The notes beneath the pieces were generated by a model. The model ran no database searches and was not told the DNA's origin. It saw only the letters and a program-made list of their open reading frames with translations. Below are positions 1 to 9,459 of a stretch of 64,000 nt of DNA, piece by piece. Origin of the DNA: Nostoc sp. PCC 7107 (GTDB taxonomy: Bacteria; Cyanobacteriota; Cyanobacteriia; Cyanobacteriales; Nostocaceae). The position numbers and the translations under genes were made by a program. The first letter of the stretch is position 1. The number at the start of each line of letters is the position of its first letter. The stretch is taken from the NCBI RefSeq assembly GCF_000316625.1, contig NC_019676.1:4730501-4794500 (forward strand), given 5' to 3'.

Positions 1-573
1 GTCGCTGTAGCGCGAGAAGCTAATCCCCCATCTCGTTATGTCGGCCCCCGGACTAAAATCGCTGTAGATACCTTAGATCGGGATGTTGACCCCGTAGGTG
101 CTTGTATTGGCGCACGGGGATCACGCATTCAAGTAGTAGTTAATGAGCTACGCGGCGAAAAAATTGACGTGATTCGCTGGTCTCCAGACCCAGCCACATA
201 TATTGCCAACGCGTTGAGTCCCGCTAGAGTCGATGAAGTCCGGCTAATGGATCCGGAAACGCGGCAAACTCACGTATTAGTAGCCGAAGACCAGCTGAGT
301 TTGGCAATTGGCAAAGAAGGACAAAACGTTCGCCTCGCAGCCCGCCTGACTGGTTGGAAAATTGATATTAAAGATAAAGCTAAGTATGACTATGCAGGCG
401 AAGATACCAGATTTGCCGCTGCTCGCGCTAAAGCTCAACTAGAGCAAGAACAGATGGAACTAGAGGAGGATGACATGGAACTAGAAGATGATGATATGGA
501 ATTAGATGAATTTGAGGAGCAAAAGCAACAAGAATTATTAGACGACTCTTTTGACTCCCGTGACGAAGAGTAA
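1..573 (+). CDS. nusA: Transcription termination/antitermination factor NusA, C-terminal part (5' end outside window)
   Basis: The reading frame is open from the first base of the window, so this is the 3' part of a gene that starts upstream. The translation carries the two KH RNA-binding domains of NusA: a GxxG loop is visible in GARGSRIQ and a second in [12 protein letters not shown], followed by LTGWKIDI. NusA binds RNA polymerase and modulates pausing, termination and antitermination. After the second KH domain the protein ends in an acidic tail made of repeated MELE/DDD units rather than the proteobacterial AR repeats. The order nusA-ylxR-infB is the classic conserved cluster, which supports the call. 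Confidence 0.95.
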   Translation, partial: VAVAREANPPSRYVGPRTKIAVDTLDRDVDPVGACIGARGSRIQVVVNELRGEKIDVIRWSPDPATYIANALSPARVDEVRLMDPETRQTHVLVAEDQLSLAIGKEGQNVRLAARLTGWKIDIKDKAKYDYAGEDTRFAAARAKAQLEQEQMELEEDDMELEDDDMELDEFEEQKQQELLDDSFDSRDEE

Positions 574-751
574 TTTATAAGCTTGGGACAGTTCTGCTAA
601 TATTTACCTCAGTAAAAGTTTAATAATTACTTGAGAAAAAATGAGGTACAAGTCAAAAGTTAGCTATACTAGCTGGACTTTCCTATAAAACTGCTGACCG
701 ATAATTTTCTGATGAAATCAATAAGAAAACCAAAATTTCTCAATGGGGTAA

Positions 752-772
752 ATCCAAAATCCAAAATTATTT
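752..772. repeat. Heptanucleotide tandem repeat (ATCCAAA)
   Basis: Two perfect ATCCAAA units are followed by a degenerate third unit in the nusA-ylxR spacer. The same heptamer recurs at 39709-39736. Confidence 0.6.
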
Positions 773-795
773 GACTATATGCCTCGAAAAAACTG

Positions 796-1071
796 ATGAA
801 ACCGAATTATCGGCGTTGTATTAGTTGCCGCAAAGTCGGCTTGAAGCAAGACTTTTGGCGGATTGTCCGCGTCTTTCCGTCTGGAAAGGTACAATTAGAT
901 GAGGGCATGGGGCGTTCTGCCTATATTTGTCCGCAAGTAACTTGCTTGCAAGCGGCAAACAAAAAGAATAGATTAGGGCGATCGCTACAAGCATCAGTGC
1001 CAGAAGCACTGTATCAAACATTGTGGCAACGTCTAGCTCCAAGTCATCACCAAAATCAAATACCAGGTTGA
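796..1071 (+). CDS. ylxR: YlxR/DUF448 family RNA-binding protein
   Basis: This 91-residue protein lies between nusA and infB, where YlxR is usually found. Typical signs of the family are the RRCISCR start, the basic patch, the GMGRSAYICP segment and a second Cys-containing stretch. YlxR proteins are small nucleic-acid-binding proteins. In some bacteria they bind RNase P RNA or affect transcription, but the role in cyanobacteria is not settled. The ATG at 796 gives the full conserved N-terminus. About 220 bp separate it from nusA, and that gap contains an AT-rich heptamer repeat. Confidence 0.9.
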   Translation: MKPNYRRCISCRKVGLKQDFWRIVRVFPSGKVQLDEGMGRSAYICPQVTCLQAANKKNRLGRSLQASVPEALYQTLWQRLAPSHHQNQIPG

Positions 1072-1536
1072 AAAACTTGGTGGTAGTAATCCCCAGAGGA
1101 TTGTAACGAAAGCCGAACTACTCGTGCCGAAGATATACCCTCTGCAATTGTCGGGGTTAGTGCCAAAATAGTAAATGGGTGTAGTCAGCAAGCGGCTCTT
1201 TAATTTAAAAAGGAACGAAGCAATACTCCCAAAAAGTTTTACTCGATTGTGTTGTGGAAGACTCAGAATCAGCAAAACAAAAAACTACAGAATGGCAACC
1301 TGGTAGCGCTCAGGCGCAGTTCGGCATCAAAAGTTCTCGTAAAAACTTTTTATGGGAGCCAATCAACCGCCATCTTCGGCGTAGATGCCAACGTTAACCC
1401 GAAACATCTCTCTTTCCTGATTGGAGGCACCGGCAAAATTACCAAGGGCAACCGAAAAACAGTGATCTAAGGATGGAGATGTCGCACACCCAGGCAACCA
1501 TCCGCCAAAAAACTGTAAATTAAAGGGGAAGAGTGG
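1072..1536 (+). other. infB leader region without a convincing gene
   Basis: About 465 bases separate ylxR and infB. A 73-codon open frame (1249-1470) has no recognisable family features or good start, and I do not call it. The 3' end holds a possible hairpin, GGATGG at 1471-1476 with CCATCC at 1498-1503, about 30 nt before the infB start. This may be a structured 5' leader. No riboswitch class is recognised. Confidence 0.4.
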
Positions 1537-4500
1537 ATGAACAACGGCAAAGTTAGAATCTATGAATTATCAAAGGAATTGAATTTGGATAACAAAGAGC
1601 TATTAGCAATTTGCGACCAGCTCAATATTGCGGTCAAAAGCCATAGCAGCACTATTTCAGAATCAGAGGCAGAACATATCCGGACGGCTGCCGAAAAATT
1701 GGCAGTAACGAATGGAACACCTAAAAGAGAACTAGGAACAACCACCAACAAACCAAATTCACACCAAACTGGCTCTCATAGCCGACCTGCACCACCACAC
1801 AAACAACAAATTTTGGAAATTCGTAAACCCAAAATATTGAGAAATCCTAACACCAATGCCCCAGAGGCATCAGTTGCTACTAATACTCAATTTGCTTCTT
1901 CTGAAGTCAATTCTCCAGCACCTCCACGGCCCTTTGCTACACCAGTCTCATCCATGAAGCCGACGGCACCAACCCGACCTGTACCCCGGAATCAGTCTGA
2001 GAACTCACAAGCACCTGCTGTCACAGACACAACCCCAAAACCGAATACGCCGCAAGTATCAGAAAATATAGCAGCGGAAAAGCCAGAAAAAGCGCCTTCG
2101 CACAAGCAAAGGCCAGAAAAACCGCAAAAACCGCAACTATCTGCACCACCGGCTAGACCAGAGGCAGAACAAGCCGCAATTATTGGTCTGTCAAATTCAG
2201 CAGACAAACCGATTCTCAAACGCGATCGCGACCCAGTTAAACCAACTAAGGCAGGGAAACCATCTCAGCCTCCAACAGAAGCAGCACAAGCGCCAGCGCC
2301 CAAACAAAGTCGTCCGACCCCTGGGCCGGCTAAACCAGAGCAGCGGACGAACCGACCGCCAGGAGCAGGCTCCTCAGATGGGCCACGTCCTCAAAGACCA
2401 ATACGTTCCACAGAACCCACAGCAGCCCCACTTGCTACCCCACCTAGCAGACCGGCAGCTGGAGCAACAGCGAAAATGGGAGTCGATGATGATGCTGTAG
2501 TTCCAGATATCCTAGACTTAAAACGGCCAACACCGCCTCGTCTAGCCAAAGGTGGGAAAAAATGGCAAGAAGAGGAAATAATTGACGAAGTTAAAGAGAA
2601 GGCAGGCAAGGGAGGCCCCAAAGGTAAGCGGGTCAAACCAATCCTGGAGGATGATTTTGAAGATGATGATCTTCTAGATGAAGAAGGTCTAGAGATATCT
2701 ACTACTATCCAGGCCAGTCTTTCCATAGCTCGTCCACCCAAGCCAAAAGCAGCGCGACCTGCACAACCTGTAATGGCAGCGGCGATCGCAGCACCAACTT
2801 CTAGAGCTAATAAGAAAGCCAGCCATTCTCATCGCGGTGAGCAAAACCGTCGTCAAGAAGCAGAGCCAAAACGCGATCGCCCAGAAAAAATCGTAGTAAC
2901 AGGCCCGCTGACAGTGCAAGAACTCGCCAACGAATTAGGCGTTGCAGATACAGAGATTGTGAAAATCCTGTTCCTCAAAGGCATGGCGGTGAGTATTACG
3001 CAAAATCTAGATATCCCAACCATTACCTTGGTGGGTAAAGAGCTAGAAATAGAAGTAGAAACCGCCGAACCAGAGGCAGAAGCACGTAAGATCACAGAAA
3101 TGATCGACGTGGCAGATTTAGAGCATCTCATTCGTCGTCCGCCTGTAGTGACCATTATGGGTCACGTAGACCACGGTAAAACTACCCTACTCGACTCGAT
3201 TCGCAAAACCAAAGTTGCTGCTGGAGAAGCTGGGGGTATTACCCAACACATCGGTGCATACCATGTGGACATAGAACATGACAGTAAGCTCCATCAGATA
3301 GTATTTTTAGATACCCCTGGTCACGAAGCATTTACTGCTATGCGGGCGAGGGGTGCAAGAGTCACAGACATCGCCATTTTGGTAGTCGCAGCAGATGATG
3401 GTGTGCGTCCTCAAACAGTGGAAGCCATCAGCCACGCTCAAGCCGCAGAAGTACCCATTGTCGTCGCAATTAACAAAATTGACAAAGAAGGCGCACAACC
3501 AGACAGAGTTAAACAAGAACTCACTCATTATGGTTTAACTCCAGAAGAATGGGGTGGTGAAACCATCATGGTTCCAGTCAGTGCGATTAAGGGTGAAAAC
3601 CTCGATACCCTTCTGGAAATGATTCTGTTAGTAGCAGAAGTTGGCGAACTATCTGCTAACCCCGATCGCCTAGCGAAAGGAACCGTAATTGAAGCCCACC
3701 TGGATAAAGCAAAGGGAGCAGTTGCTACCTTGTTAATTCAGAACGGGACTCTGCACGTTGGAGATATGCTCGTTGCTGGTTCAGCCTTTGGTAAAGTTCG
3801 GGCAATGGTTGACGACCGCGGTCGCAGAGTTGATGCAGCATCACCTTCCTTTGCCGTTGAGGTACTAGGATTAAGTGATGTACCCGCAGCTGGTGATGAC
3901 TTCGAGGTCTTCCAGAACGAAAAAGAAGCTCGGAGTATAGCAGGCGATCGCGCCGACAAACAACGTTTGTCACGACTTTTGCAGGGACGTGTCACCCTCA
4001 CAACCATATCTGCTCAAGCACAAGAAGGCGAGTTGAAAGAACTCAACTTAATCTTGAAAGGCGACGTGCAAGGTTCTGTCGAAGCGATCGTTGGTTCGCT
4101 CAAGCAAATCCCCCAAAACGAAGTGCAAATCCGGATGCTGTTAGCATCGGCTGGAGAAATTACCCAAACAGATATTGACTTAGCTGCTGCCAGTGGCGCA
4201 GTCATTATTGGCTTTAACACCACCTATGCCAGTGGCGCAAGACAAGCCGCTGATGAGGCAGGTGTAGATGTCCGGGAGTATAATATTATCTATAAACTCC
4301 TCGAAGATATCCAAGGAGCCTTGGAAGGTCTGTTGGAACCAGAGTTGGTTGAAGAACCGCTTGGTCAGTGCGAAGTCCGTGCTGTCTTCCCAGTTGGTAA
4401 AGGAGCCGTTGCTGGTTGTTATGTGCAATCTGGCAAGCTGGTACGTAACTGCAAACTGCGTGTGCGTCGTGGCGGGAAAATTGTTTACGAAGGTGTTCTT

Positions 4501-4656
4501 GACTCCCTCAAACGGATCAAAGAAGATGCTCGTGAAGTTAATGCTGGTTATGAATGCGGTATTAACGTAGACAAATTCCATGACTGGGTTGAAGGCGACA
4601 TTATTGAAGCCTACCAGATGGTTACGAAACGCCGTACTCTCACATTGACAAGATAG
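1537..4656 (+). CDS. infB: Translation initiation factor IF-2
   Basis: IF-2 is the GTPase that brings initiator tRNA to the 30S subunit and promotes subunit joining. The 1,039-residue protein has a first IF2_N helix-bundle at residues 1-50 ([17 protein letters not shown]). A very long Pro/Ala/Lys/Gln-rich linker follows (about 60-450), then a second IF2_N-like domain ([12 protein letters not shown], about 455-505). The G domain has [10 protein letters not shown] near 541, DTPGHEAF near 591 and NKID near 645. Domains II-IV run to the end. The long low-complexity linker is usual in cyanobacterial IF-2. A purine-rich ribosome-binding stretch (AAAGGGGAAGAG) precedes the ATG. Confidence 0.98.
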   Translation: MNNGKVRIYELSKELNLDNKELLAICDQLNIAVKSHSSTISESEAEHIRTAAEKLAVTNGTPKRELGTTTNKPNSHQTGSHSRPAPPHKQQILEIRKPKILRNPNTNAPEASVATNTQFASSEVNSPAPPRPFATPVSSMKPTAPTRPVPRNQSENSQAPAVTDTTPKPNTPQVSENIAAEKPEKAPSHKQRPEKPQKPQLSAPPARPEAEQAAIIGLSNSADKPILKRDRDPVKPTKAGKPSQPPTEAAQAPAPKQSRPTPGPAKPEQRTNRPPGAGSSDGPRPQRPIRSTEPTAAPLATPPSRPAAGATAKMGVDDDAVVPDILDLKRPTPPRLAKGGKKWQEEEIIDEVKEKAGKGGPKGKRVKPILEDDFEDDDLLDEEGLEISTTIQASLSIARPPKPKAARPAQPVMAAAIAAPTSRANKKASHSHRGEQNRRQEAEPKRDRPEKIVVTGPLTVQELANELGVADTEIVKILFLKGMAVSITQNLDIPTITLVGKELEIEVETAEPEAEARKITEMIDVADLEHLIRRPPVVTIMGHVDHGKTTLLDSIRKTKVAAGEAGGITQHIGAYHVDIEHDSKLHQIVFLDTPGHEAFTAMRARGARVTDIAILVVAADDGVRPQTVEAISHAQAAEVPIVVAINKIDKEGAQPDRVKQELTHYGLTPEEWGGETIMVPVSAIKGENLDTLLEMILLVAEVGELSANPDRLAKGTVIEAHLDKAKGAVATLLIQNGTLHVGDMLVAGSAFGKVRAMVDDRGRRVDAASPSFAVEVLGLSDVPAAGDDFEVFQNEKEARSIAGDRADKQRLSRLLQGRVTLTTISAQAQEGELKELNLILKGDVQGSVEAIVGSLKQIPQNEVQIRMLLASAGEITQTDIDLAAASGAVIIGFNTTYASGARQAADEAGVDVREYNIIYKLLEDIQGALEGLLEPELVEEPLGQCEVRAVFPVGKGAVAGCYVQSGKLVRNCKLRVRRGGKIVYEGVLDSLKRIKEDAREVNAGYECGINVDKFHDWVEGDIIEAYQMVTKRRTLTLTR

Positions 4657-4760
4657 TGGTCAACACTAAGTGCTGAGTTCAAGTAAACGTTTAAGTGTGT
4701 TGAACTGAAAATAAGTTAGTTCCACACTCAAAACTGTAAACTTAAACTCAGCGCTCAGCA

Positions 4761-4804
4761 ACGCCAGTAAGGGAGTCCGCAAAGCCGCCCACCGCACTAG
4801 CTCC
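4761..4804. repeat. Small GC-rich palindromic insertion-like repeat
   Basis: A GC-rich block beginning ACGCCAGT and ending near GCACTAGC sits inside an AT-rich spacer. It is flanked on both sides by CAGCA/AGCACTT heptamer sequence. The ends are imperfectly complementary. Similar blocks inside AGCACTT repeats are familiar from Nostoc genomes. I recall this rather than having measured it. Confidence 0.35.
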
Positions 4805-4806
4805 TC

Positions 4807-4820
4807 AGCACTTAGCACTT
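4807..4820. repeat. Heptanucleotide tandem repeat (AGCACTT x2)
   Basis: Two perfect AGCACTT units lie just before the start of the next gene. The reverse-complementary phase of the same unit (AGTGCTG) recurs at 60125. Confidence 0.5.
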
Positions 4821-4825
4821 TAACT

Positions 4826-5455
4826 ATGTCCTCGTTTCGCTCTGAACCTATATTGTGGATTCACATTGCTGGATTAGCAACACTGCCAATTTTTTTGGTG
4901 TTGTGTTTATTATTCTTAGCTATAGGTGAGCCACTCTTACCAGTGTGGGGAGAGTTATTATTAGTCGCCACTATAGGCGTTACCCCACTGTTATGGATGC
5001 AGCTACGTCGTCCATTTTATATATATTCTCTTTTAGGCATAGCGCTCAAACCCGAAAATTTGACTGAGCAACAGCGTAAGATACTTTGTTTAATTAATAC
5101 TAAGTTAAACCGGGTGCTGTCCCTAGTTACAGCAATAATATTAACTGTGGTGCTGTGGCAGCTTTACAAGGTTGTTCCCCAAGTGCAACATTTAGTCAGC
5201 TTTTTGCCGCAGTGGCGTGGCTTAGGCTTAGTGTTGGCTGCTTTAGCTTTTTTAGCAAGTAATTTATTTTTACAAGTTCCCGTGAGTGTGGCACGAATTT
5301 TAGTGACTAATGACACAGAATTTGCTGCCCTAGAACCGTTATCTTTAGAGAATATCAAGCATGATTTCACTATTTTAGGGGTGCAAGTTAATCAAATTTT
5401 ACCCAGGTTGTTTCAATCCTTAATCGGAAGCAATAGAAACTCGCAGCAGCCCTAA
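4826..5455 (+). CDS. Conserved cyanobacterial multi-pass membrane protein
   Basis: The 209-residue protein starts SFRSEPILWIHIAGLA and has about four hydrophobic segments (roughly residues 9-35, 40-58, 88-110 and 128-150). A short soluble C-terminal part ends in Ser/Asn/Gln. The SEPxLWIHxAGLA opening matches a family that automated annotation calls low-complexity tail membrane protein. That name describes the sequence and gives no function. It lies downstream of infB, separated by 170 bp with repeats, so it is probably its own transcription unit. Confidence 0.75.
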   Translation: MSSFRSEPILWIHIAGLATLPIFLVLCLLFLAIGEPLLPVWGELLLVATIGVTPLLWMQLRRPFYIYSLLGIALKPENLTEQQRKILCLINTKLNRVLSLVTAIILTVVLWQLYKVVPQVQHLVSFLPQWRGLGLVLAALAFLASNLFLQVPVSVARILVTNDTEFAALEPLSLENIKHDFTILGVQVNQILPRLFQSLIGSNRNSQQP

Positions 5456-5572
5456 ACATTAGAACCCAATAAATATTTCGCAGAGTATACACTTGCCTCA
5501 TAAAGGCAGGTTTGTTTGTATTCGCTCAAAACGAAAACTGCCATAACTGTTAAAGTTGAGGAATAAGGGACG

Positions 5573-5770
5573 ATGACTCCAACTCCTGCTGCTAGTAATT
5601 GCCAATATCCCGCTGATACCGAAATTTGGTACAGCCTTAAATGTGCGATCGCTTCCAGTTCCGGTTTCCAAAGTTGGCAACTAGAACGTGATGCCCAACT
5701 ACAGGGTCTGCGCCTGGATCAGCAAGTACAAAAATATTTAAGAGAAACTTTAGAAACTCTGGCTTACTAA
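5573..5770 (+). CDS. Small conserved hypothetical protein
   Basis: This is a 65-residue soluble protein with good cyanobacterial codon use and a HIP1 site inside the frame. The C-terminal half (QLERDAQLQGLRLDQQVQKYLRETLETLAY) is predicted to be helical and looks conserved in style. The sequence GAGGAATAAGGGACG before the ATG offers a ribosome-binding site. I do not recognise a function. Confidence 0.6.
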   Translation: MTPTPAASNCQYPADTEIWYSLKCAIASSSGFQSWQLERDAQLQGLRLDQQVQKYLRETLETLAY

Positions 5771-6020
5771 AAAAATCAAATGACCAGTTTCCAGGGAAGT
5801 ATTATCAGAATGCTTCCCTTTAGTTTTAGTGAGCAAAACCACAAAAATGTTGTTGATCAGCTGCGATCGCTTTTAGTTATTATTCATATCATCGCGCTAC
5901 AAGGATCTTACTTATGATGATGAGGTTGATGTGAGCGATCAATCGGAATGCGATGTTCGGTAAACTTTTGCCAGTCTGCGCTAGGGTAGAAAAGGACATG
6001 TAATTTATCAATTCCTGCTT

Positions 6021-7397
6021 GTGTTTCTCTGCAAACGTCCAGCCGCCTTATTAAGTTTGGCTGTTTTACTTACTTCCCTAACAGCCTGTAGTAACAATCC
6101 AACCGCCAAAAACCTGGAAGAATCTTTGGCGGCTGATCCCCGACTGCAAAACAACCCAGTTGTCTTTGGAGAAACTAATAAAGGCGAACCACAATCAGCA
6201 CAGAATGAAGCAACAGTCCAGCTTCCTGCCGACTTTCCCAAAGAAATTCCGTTATATTCCAATGCCAAACTTCAGGAAGTTACGCCTGCTAGTGGTTCCA
6301 ATAATCAAGCATCAACTCGCTGGTTGAGTTCCGATCCCAGTAATTTTATTACCAGCTTTTATCGTAGACAGTTGCAGGATAATAACTGGCAAATTGACCA
6401 ACAACCAGCCGATGATATTGGTACTTTTGCAGCACGACGCAATAATTTGCTAGTCAAAGTATCCATTCAAGCTCAATCAGTTACGAATGCTGCACCTAAT
6501 CAACCACAAACAGCTACTAGTTTAGTAATTGATTATGCGCCTAATAGTGCTGAGACGGTACAATCTACACCAACAACTAATAATACTCCGCAACCTGGCA
6601 ATCCGCAGTTTATTGGCCCAGTAGCACCTAACGCTGCAACCACCCAACCAAGCACTACGCCTAATAATTCAACTACTACTGCAACGACAACTACATCTGA
6701 AGAATTTTCTGACCTCAACAAAGCGCCACAAGAATTACGTCAACATATCCAAGACTTAGCTGAATTGGGTGTGTTATTGGTTGAATCTTCAGCAAATAAA
6801 GCTAATTCTAACAACACAAACTTATTTGAACCGGGGAAAATCATCACCCGCCGAATGTATGCGCGTTGGTTAGTGGCGGCGAACAATGCAATGTATCCAA
6901 ATAATTCGGCCAAGCAGATACGTTTAGCAGCGGAAACTACGCAGCCTGCTTTTAGTGATGTAGCAAAAACTGACCCAGATTTTCCCGCAATTCAGGGACT
7001 AGCTGAGGCTGGTTTGATTCCTAGTTCCTTGTCGGGAGACTCAACTACAGTTTTATTTCGCCCAGATGCGCCTCTAACACGGGAGCAATTGATTTTGTGG
7101 AAAGTGCCTTTAGATACTCGCCAGGCTTTGCCTACTGCTAATTTGGATGCTGTTAAACAAACTTGGGGTTTTCAAGATGTCGGGAAAATTGATCCGAAGG
7201 CATTACGGGCAATTTTGGCTGATTTCCCAAGTGCAGAACAATCAAATATTCGGCGAGTGTTTGGCTATACGACTTTGTTTCAACCGAAAAAACCTGTGAC
7301 TCGTGCCGAGGCTGCGGCGGCTTTGTGGTATTTTGGCACTGTAGGTGATGGAGTATCAGCGAGTGATGCTTTAAAGTTAAAGCGATCGCCTACATAA
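6021..7397 (+). CDS. SLH-domain lipoprotein
   Basis: The N-terminus (FLCKRPAALLSLAVLLTSLTAC) is a lipoprotein signal with the lipobox LTAC, so Cys23 would carry the lipid. A segment with DFPKEIPLYSNAKL follows, in a fold often seen before SLH modules in cyanobacterial envelope proteins. A Thr/Asn/Pro-rich linker (about 165-235) comes next. Then come S-layer-homology-like repeats starting FSDLNKAPQELRQHIQDLAELG and FSDVAKTDPDFPAIQGLAEAG. The protein probably sits on the periplasmic face and contacts peptidoglycan or linked polysaccharide. The start is GTG. No ATG gives the signal peptide, so the exact start is less certain. Confidence 0.8.
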   Translation: MFLCKRPAALLSLAVLLTSLTACSNNPTAKNLEESLAADPRLQNNPVVFGETNKGEPQSAQNEATVQLPADFPKEIPLYSNAKLQEVTPASGSNNQASTRWLSSDPSNFITSFYRRQLQDNNWQIDQQPADDIGTFAARRNNLLVKVSIQAQSVTNAAPNQPQTATSLVIDYAPNSAETVQSTPTTNNTPQPGNPQFIGPVAPNAATTQPSTTPNNSTTTATTTTSEEFSDLNKAPQELRQHIQDLAELGVLLVESSANKANSNNTNLFEPGKIITRRMYARWLVAANNAMYPNNSAKQIRLAAETTQPAFSDVAKTDPDFPAIQGLAEAGLIPSSLSGDSTTVLFRPDAPLTREQLILWKVPLDTRQALPTANLDAVKQTWGFQDVGKIDPKALRAILADFPSAEQSNIRRVFGYTTLFQPKKPVTRAEAAAALWYFGTVGDGVSASDALKLKRSPT

Positions 7398-7600
7398 TCT
7401 TACTTATTCTTTGTATAACCTTGGTAAATCATAAATATTAAGTGAATATATTCAGTTCTTGCTGAATATGGCAAAATTTATTCAGTAAGATTACATAAAA
7501 TCTCTAATTCTAGCTACGGGGTTTTGCCGTATCCTCAAAATACAGTCAATACATTTACTAATCTCTTAACTAGATACGCAGCAATTAATATATCAAAAGC

Positions 7601-8647
7601 ATGAAAAAACGACTGGTAGCAGCAGGCTTTGTGTTTTTATCCTTCATGTTGCCACATAAAGCTTCGGCTGCAAATTTTAGCCAGCTTTATGTATTTGGCG
7701 ATAGCTTATCTGATACAGGTAATGTTTTCAATGCTACGGGTGGTTTATTTCCAGCCAATCCACCTTACCCCAATAGAAGTTTATCTAACGGCCCGTTGTG
7801 GATTGACTATTTTGGCAATCAATTAGGATTACAGCCGACTTTAGCCACCGATTTAAATACTACTATTCCTACCCAAGGCATTAACTTTGCCTTTGGTGGC
7901 GCGGCTTCTGGTATGGGTAATGCGGTTGTACGTGATGCACTATTACCGGGAGTGTTAGAACAAGTAGGTTTGTTTGCTCAACCTCTCTTAGTTAATAACC
8001 AGACTGCTGATCCAAATGCGCTATATGTTGTGTGGGGTGGAGCGAATGACTTTCTATTTCCCAATCCCCAAGACTTAACAACACCAGTAAATAATATTGG
8101 TTTGGCATTAACTACTCTGGCTAGTGTGGGTGCAAGAAATATTTTGGTTTTTAACTTGCCAGATTTAGGGAAGCTTCCAGGCGCTACAGATAATCGAGAT
8201 CCGGCAACTCTCACTCAATCAACCAATAATTTTAATTTTGGCTTACAAACAACTGTCGCGGCTTTAAACCAAAATCTCAATCTGAATATTATTCCTGTGG
8301 ACGTAAATTCCCTGTTTAATCGAGCGATCGCATCCCCGTCAGAATTCGGTTTGACTAATGTCACAGAATCTTGTCTATCAACGGTGGATTGTCTAAACAA
8401 CCAAAATCAGTTTTTATTTTGGGATAATTTTCACCCAACTACCACTGCTCATAGATTTATCGCAGAAACTGCATTGGCAGCAATCCAAACGCAGCAAGTT
8501 CCCGAATCTTCTACAACTTTCGGATTATTGGCGCTTGGTGCTGTGGGTGCAGCTGGAATACTCAAACGCCAACATCAAAAGTCAGCATTCAATCCAAAAA
8601 ATCGGGTTCTTGCCGCACAATCATCTCGTATAAAGGTTGAAAGCTAA
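7601..8647 (+). CDS. Secreted SGNH/GDSL-family esterase with PEP-CTERM-like tail
   Basis: A signal peptide (about residues 1-23, ending KASA) precedes the GDSL block I, FGDSLSDTGN, near residue 32. Block III (GGANDF) and the catalytic DNFHPT block near residue 275 are present, so the Ser/Asp/His hydrolase triad looks intact. The C-terminus has VPESS, then a hydrophobic stretch and KRQ. This resembles a PEP-CTERM sorting signal with PES in place of PEP. The family hydrolyses esters or lipids, and the substrate is unknown. Its 3' end overlaps the convergent aldolase-family gene by 59 bp. Confidence 0.85.
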   Translation: MKKRLVAAGFVFLSFMLPHKASAANFSQLYVFGDSLSDTGNVFNATGGLFPANPPYPNRSLSNGPLWIDYFGNQLGLQPTLATDLNTTIPTQGINFAFGGAASGMGNAVVRDALLPGVLEQVGLFAQPLLVNNQTADPNALYVVWGGANDFLFPNPQDLTTPVNNIGLALTTLASVGARNILVFNLPDLGKLPGATDNRDPATLTQSTNNFNFGLQTTVAALNQNLNLNIIPVDVNSLFNRAIASPSEFGLTNVTESCLSTVDCLNNQNQFLFWDNFHPTTTAHRFIAETALAAIQTQQVPESSTTFGLLALGAVGAAGILKRQHQKSAFNPKNRVLAAQSSRIKVES

Positions 8648-9365
8648 ACCAACCTAAATTGTGTGAACCCACTTGGGAGTGTGCTAACTCCGCAGACTCA
8701 TGTTTAATTGGGCTAGGTTTGCCTGCGGCCTCAGCCAATAACTGTACTTGACAAGAACGCTCCATTGTGATTAACCACCAAGCAGCTTCATCAACTGAGT
8801 GACCAACTGTAAGTAAACCGTGGTTTTTGAGGATAATAGCTTTTTTTTGTCCGAGGGTTTGGGCAATCCGCTGTCCTTCCTGCGGGTCAAGCACGACACC
8901 TGTATAGTCATCAAATAAGCTGTGGTCTTGGTAAAAACTACAAGCATCTTGGGTAAGGGGGTCAAGCAAGCGACCCAGACTAGACCAGCTTTTACCATAG
9001 ATAGAATGAGCATGAGCAGCCCCTACTGCATCAGGTCTGGCTGCATGAATTTGGGAATGAATGGCAAAAGCCGCTCGGTTAACTGGGCGATCGCCTATAA
9101 TAACCTCACCTTCTTGGTTGACTAAAATGAGGTCACTGACGCGAATTAAACCAAAGTGCATTCCAAAAGGATTCACCCAAAAGTGTTCTAGATTTTCTGG
9201 GTCGCGTGCTGTGATATGTCCAGCAATTCCCTCATCAAAACCATAGCGAGAAAATAACCGCAAGGCTGCGGCTAATCTTTGTTTCCGGTGCAGACGTTCT
9301 TCTGGAATAGAGGTAAAGGTTGGTGGTTGGGGTGCGTTTGGTTTTTGTACAGATATTGCTTGCAT
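8589..9365 (-). CDS. Class II aldolase/adducin family protein
   Basis: The 258-residue protein has the class II aldolase fold signature. HITARDPENLEHFWVNPFG comes first, then HAHSIYGKSW, which contains the paired metal-binding histidines, and later LKNHGLLTVGHSVDEAAWW with a third. Such enzymes cleave or epimerise sugar phosphates using Zn2+, but this broad family also includes members with no known substrate. The gene is convergent with the GDSL esterase. Reading the last codons shows that both stops lie inside the other gene. Confidence 0.85.
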   Translation of the reverse strand: MQAISVQKPNAPQPPTFTSIPEERLHRKQRLAAALRLFSRYGFDEGIAGHITARDPENLEHFWVNPFGMHFGLIRVSDLILVNQEGEVIIGDRPVNRAAFAIHSQIHAARPDAVGAAHAHSIYGKSWSSLGRLLDPLTQDACSFYQDHSLFDDYTGVVLDPQEGQRIAQTLGQKKAIILKNHGLLTVGHSVDEAAWWLITMERSCQVQLLAEAAGKPSPIKHESAELAHSQVGSHNLGWFSFQPLYEMIVRQEPDFLD

Positions 9366-9459
9366 ATTATTTTTAATGATGTGTGACGGTAAGTAACAAT
9401 CAAATTAGGATATATTTTATTGCTCAAAGCCTTGAAATTAAACTCTTTCACTTTAATTA

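Noticed and set aside
1249-1470. 73-codon open frame between ylxR and infB
   Set aside because: It has no family features or persuasive ribosome-binding site. A structured infB leader explains the region as well.
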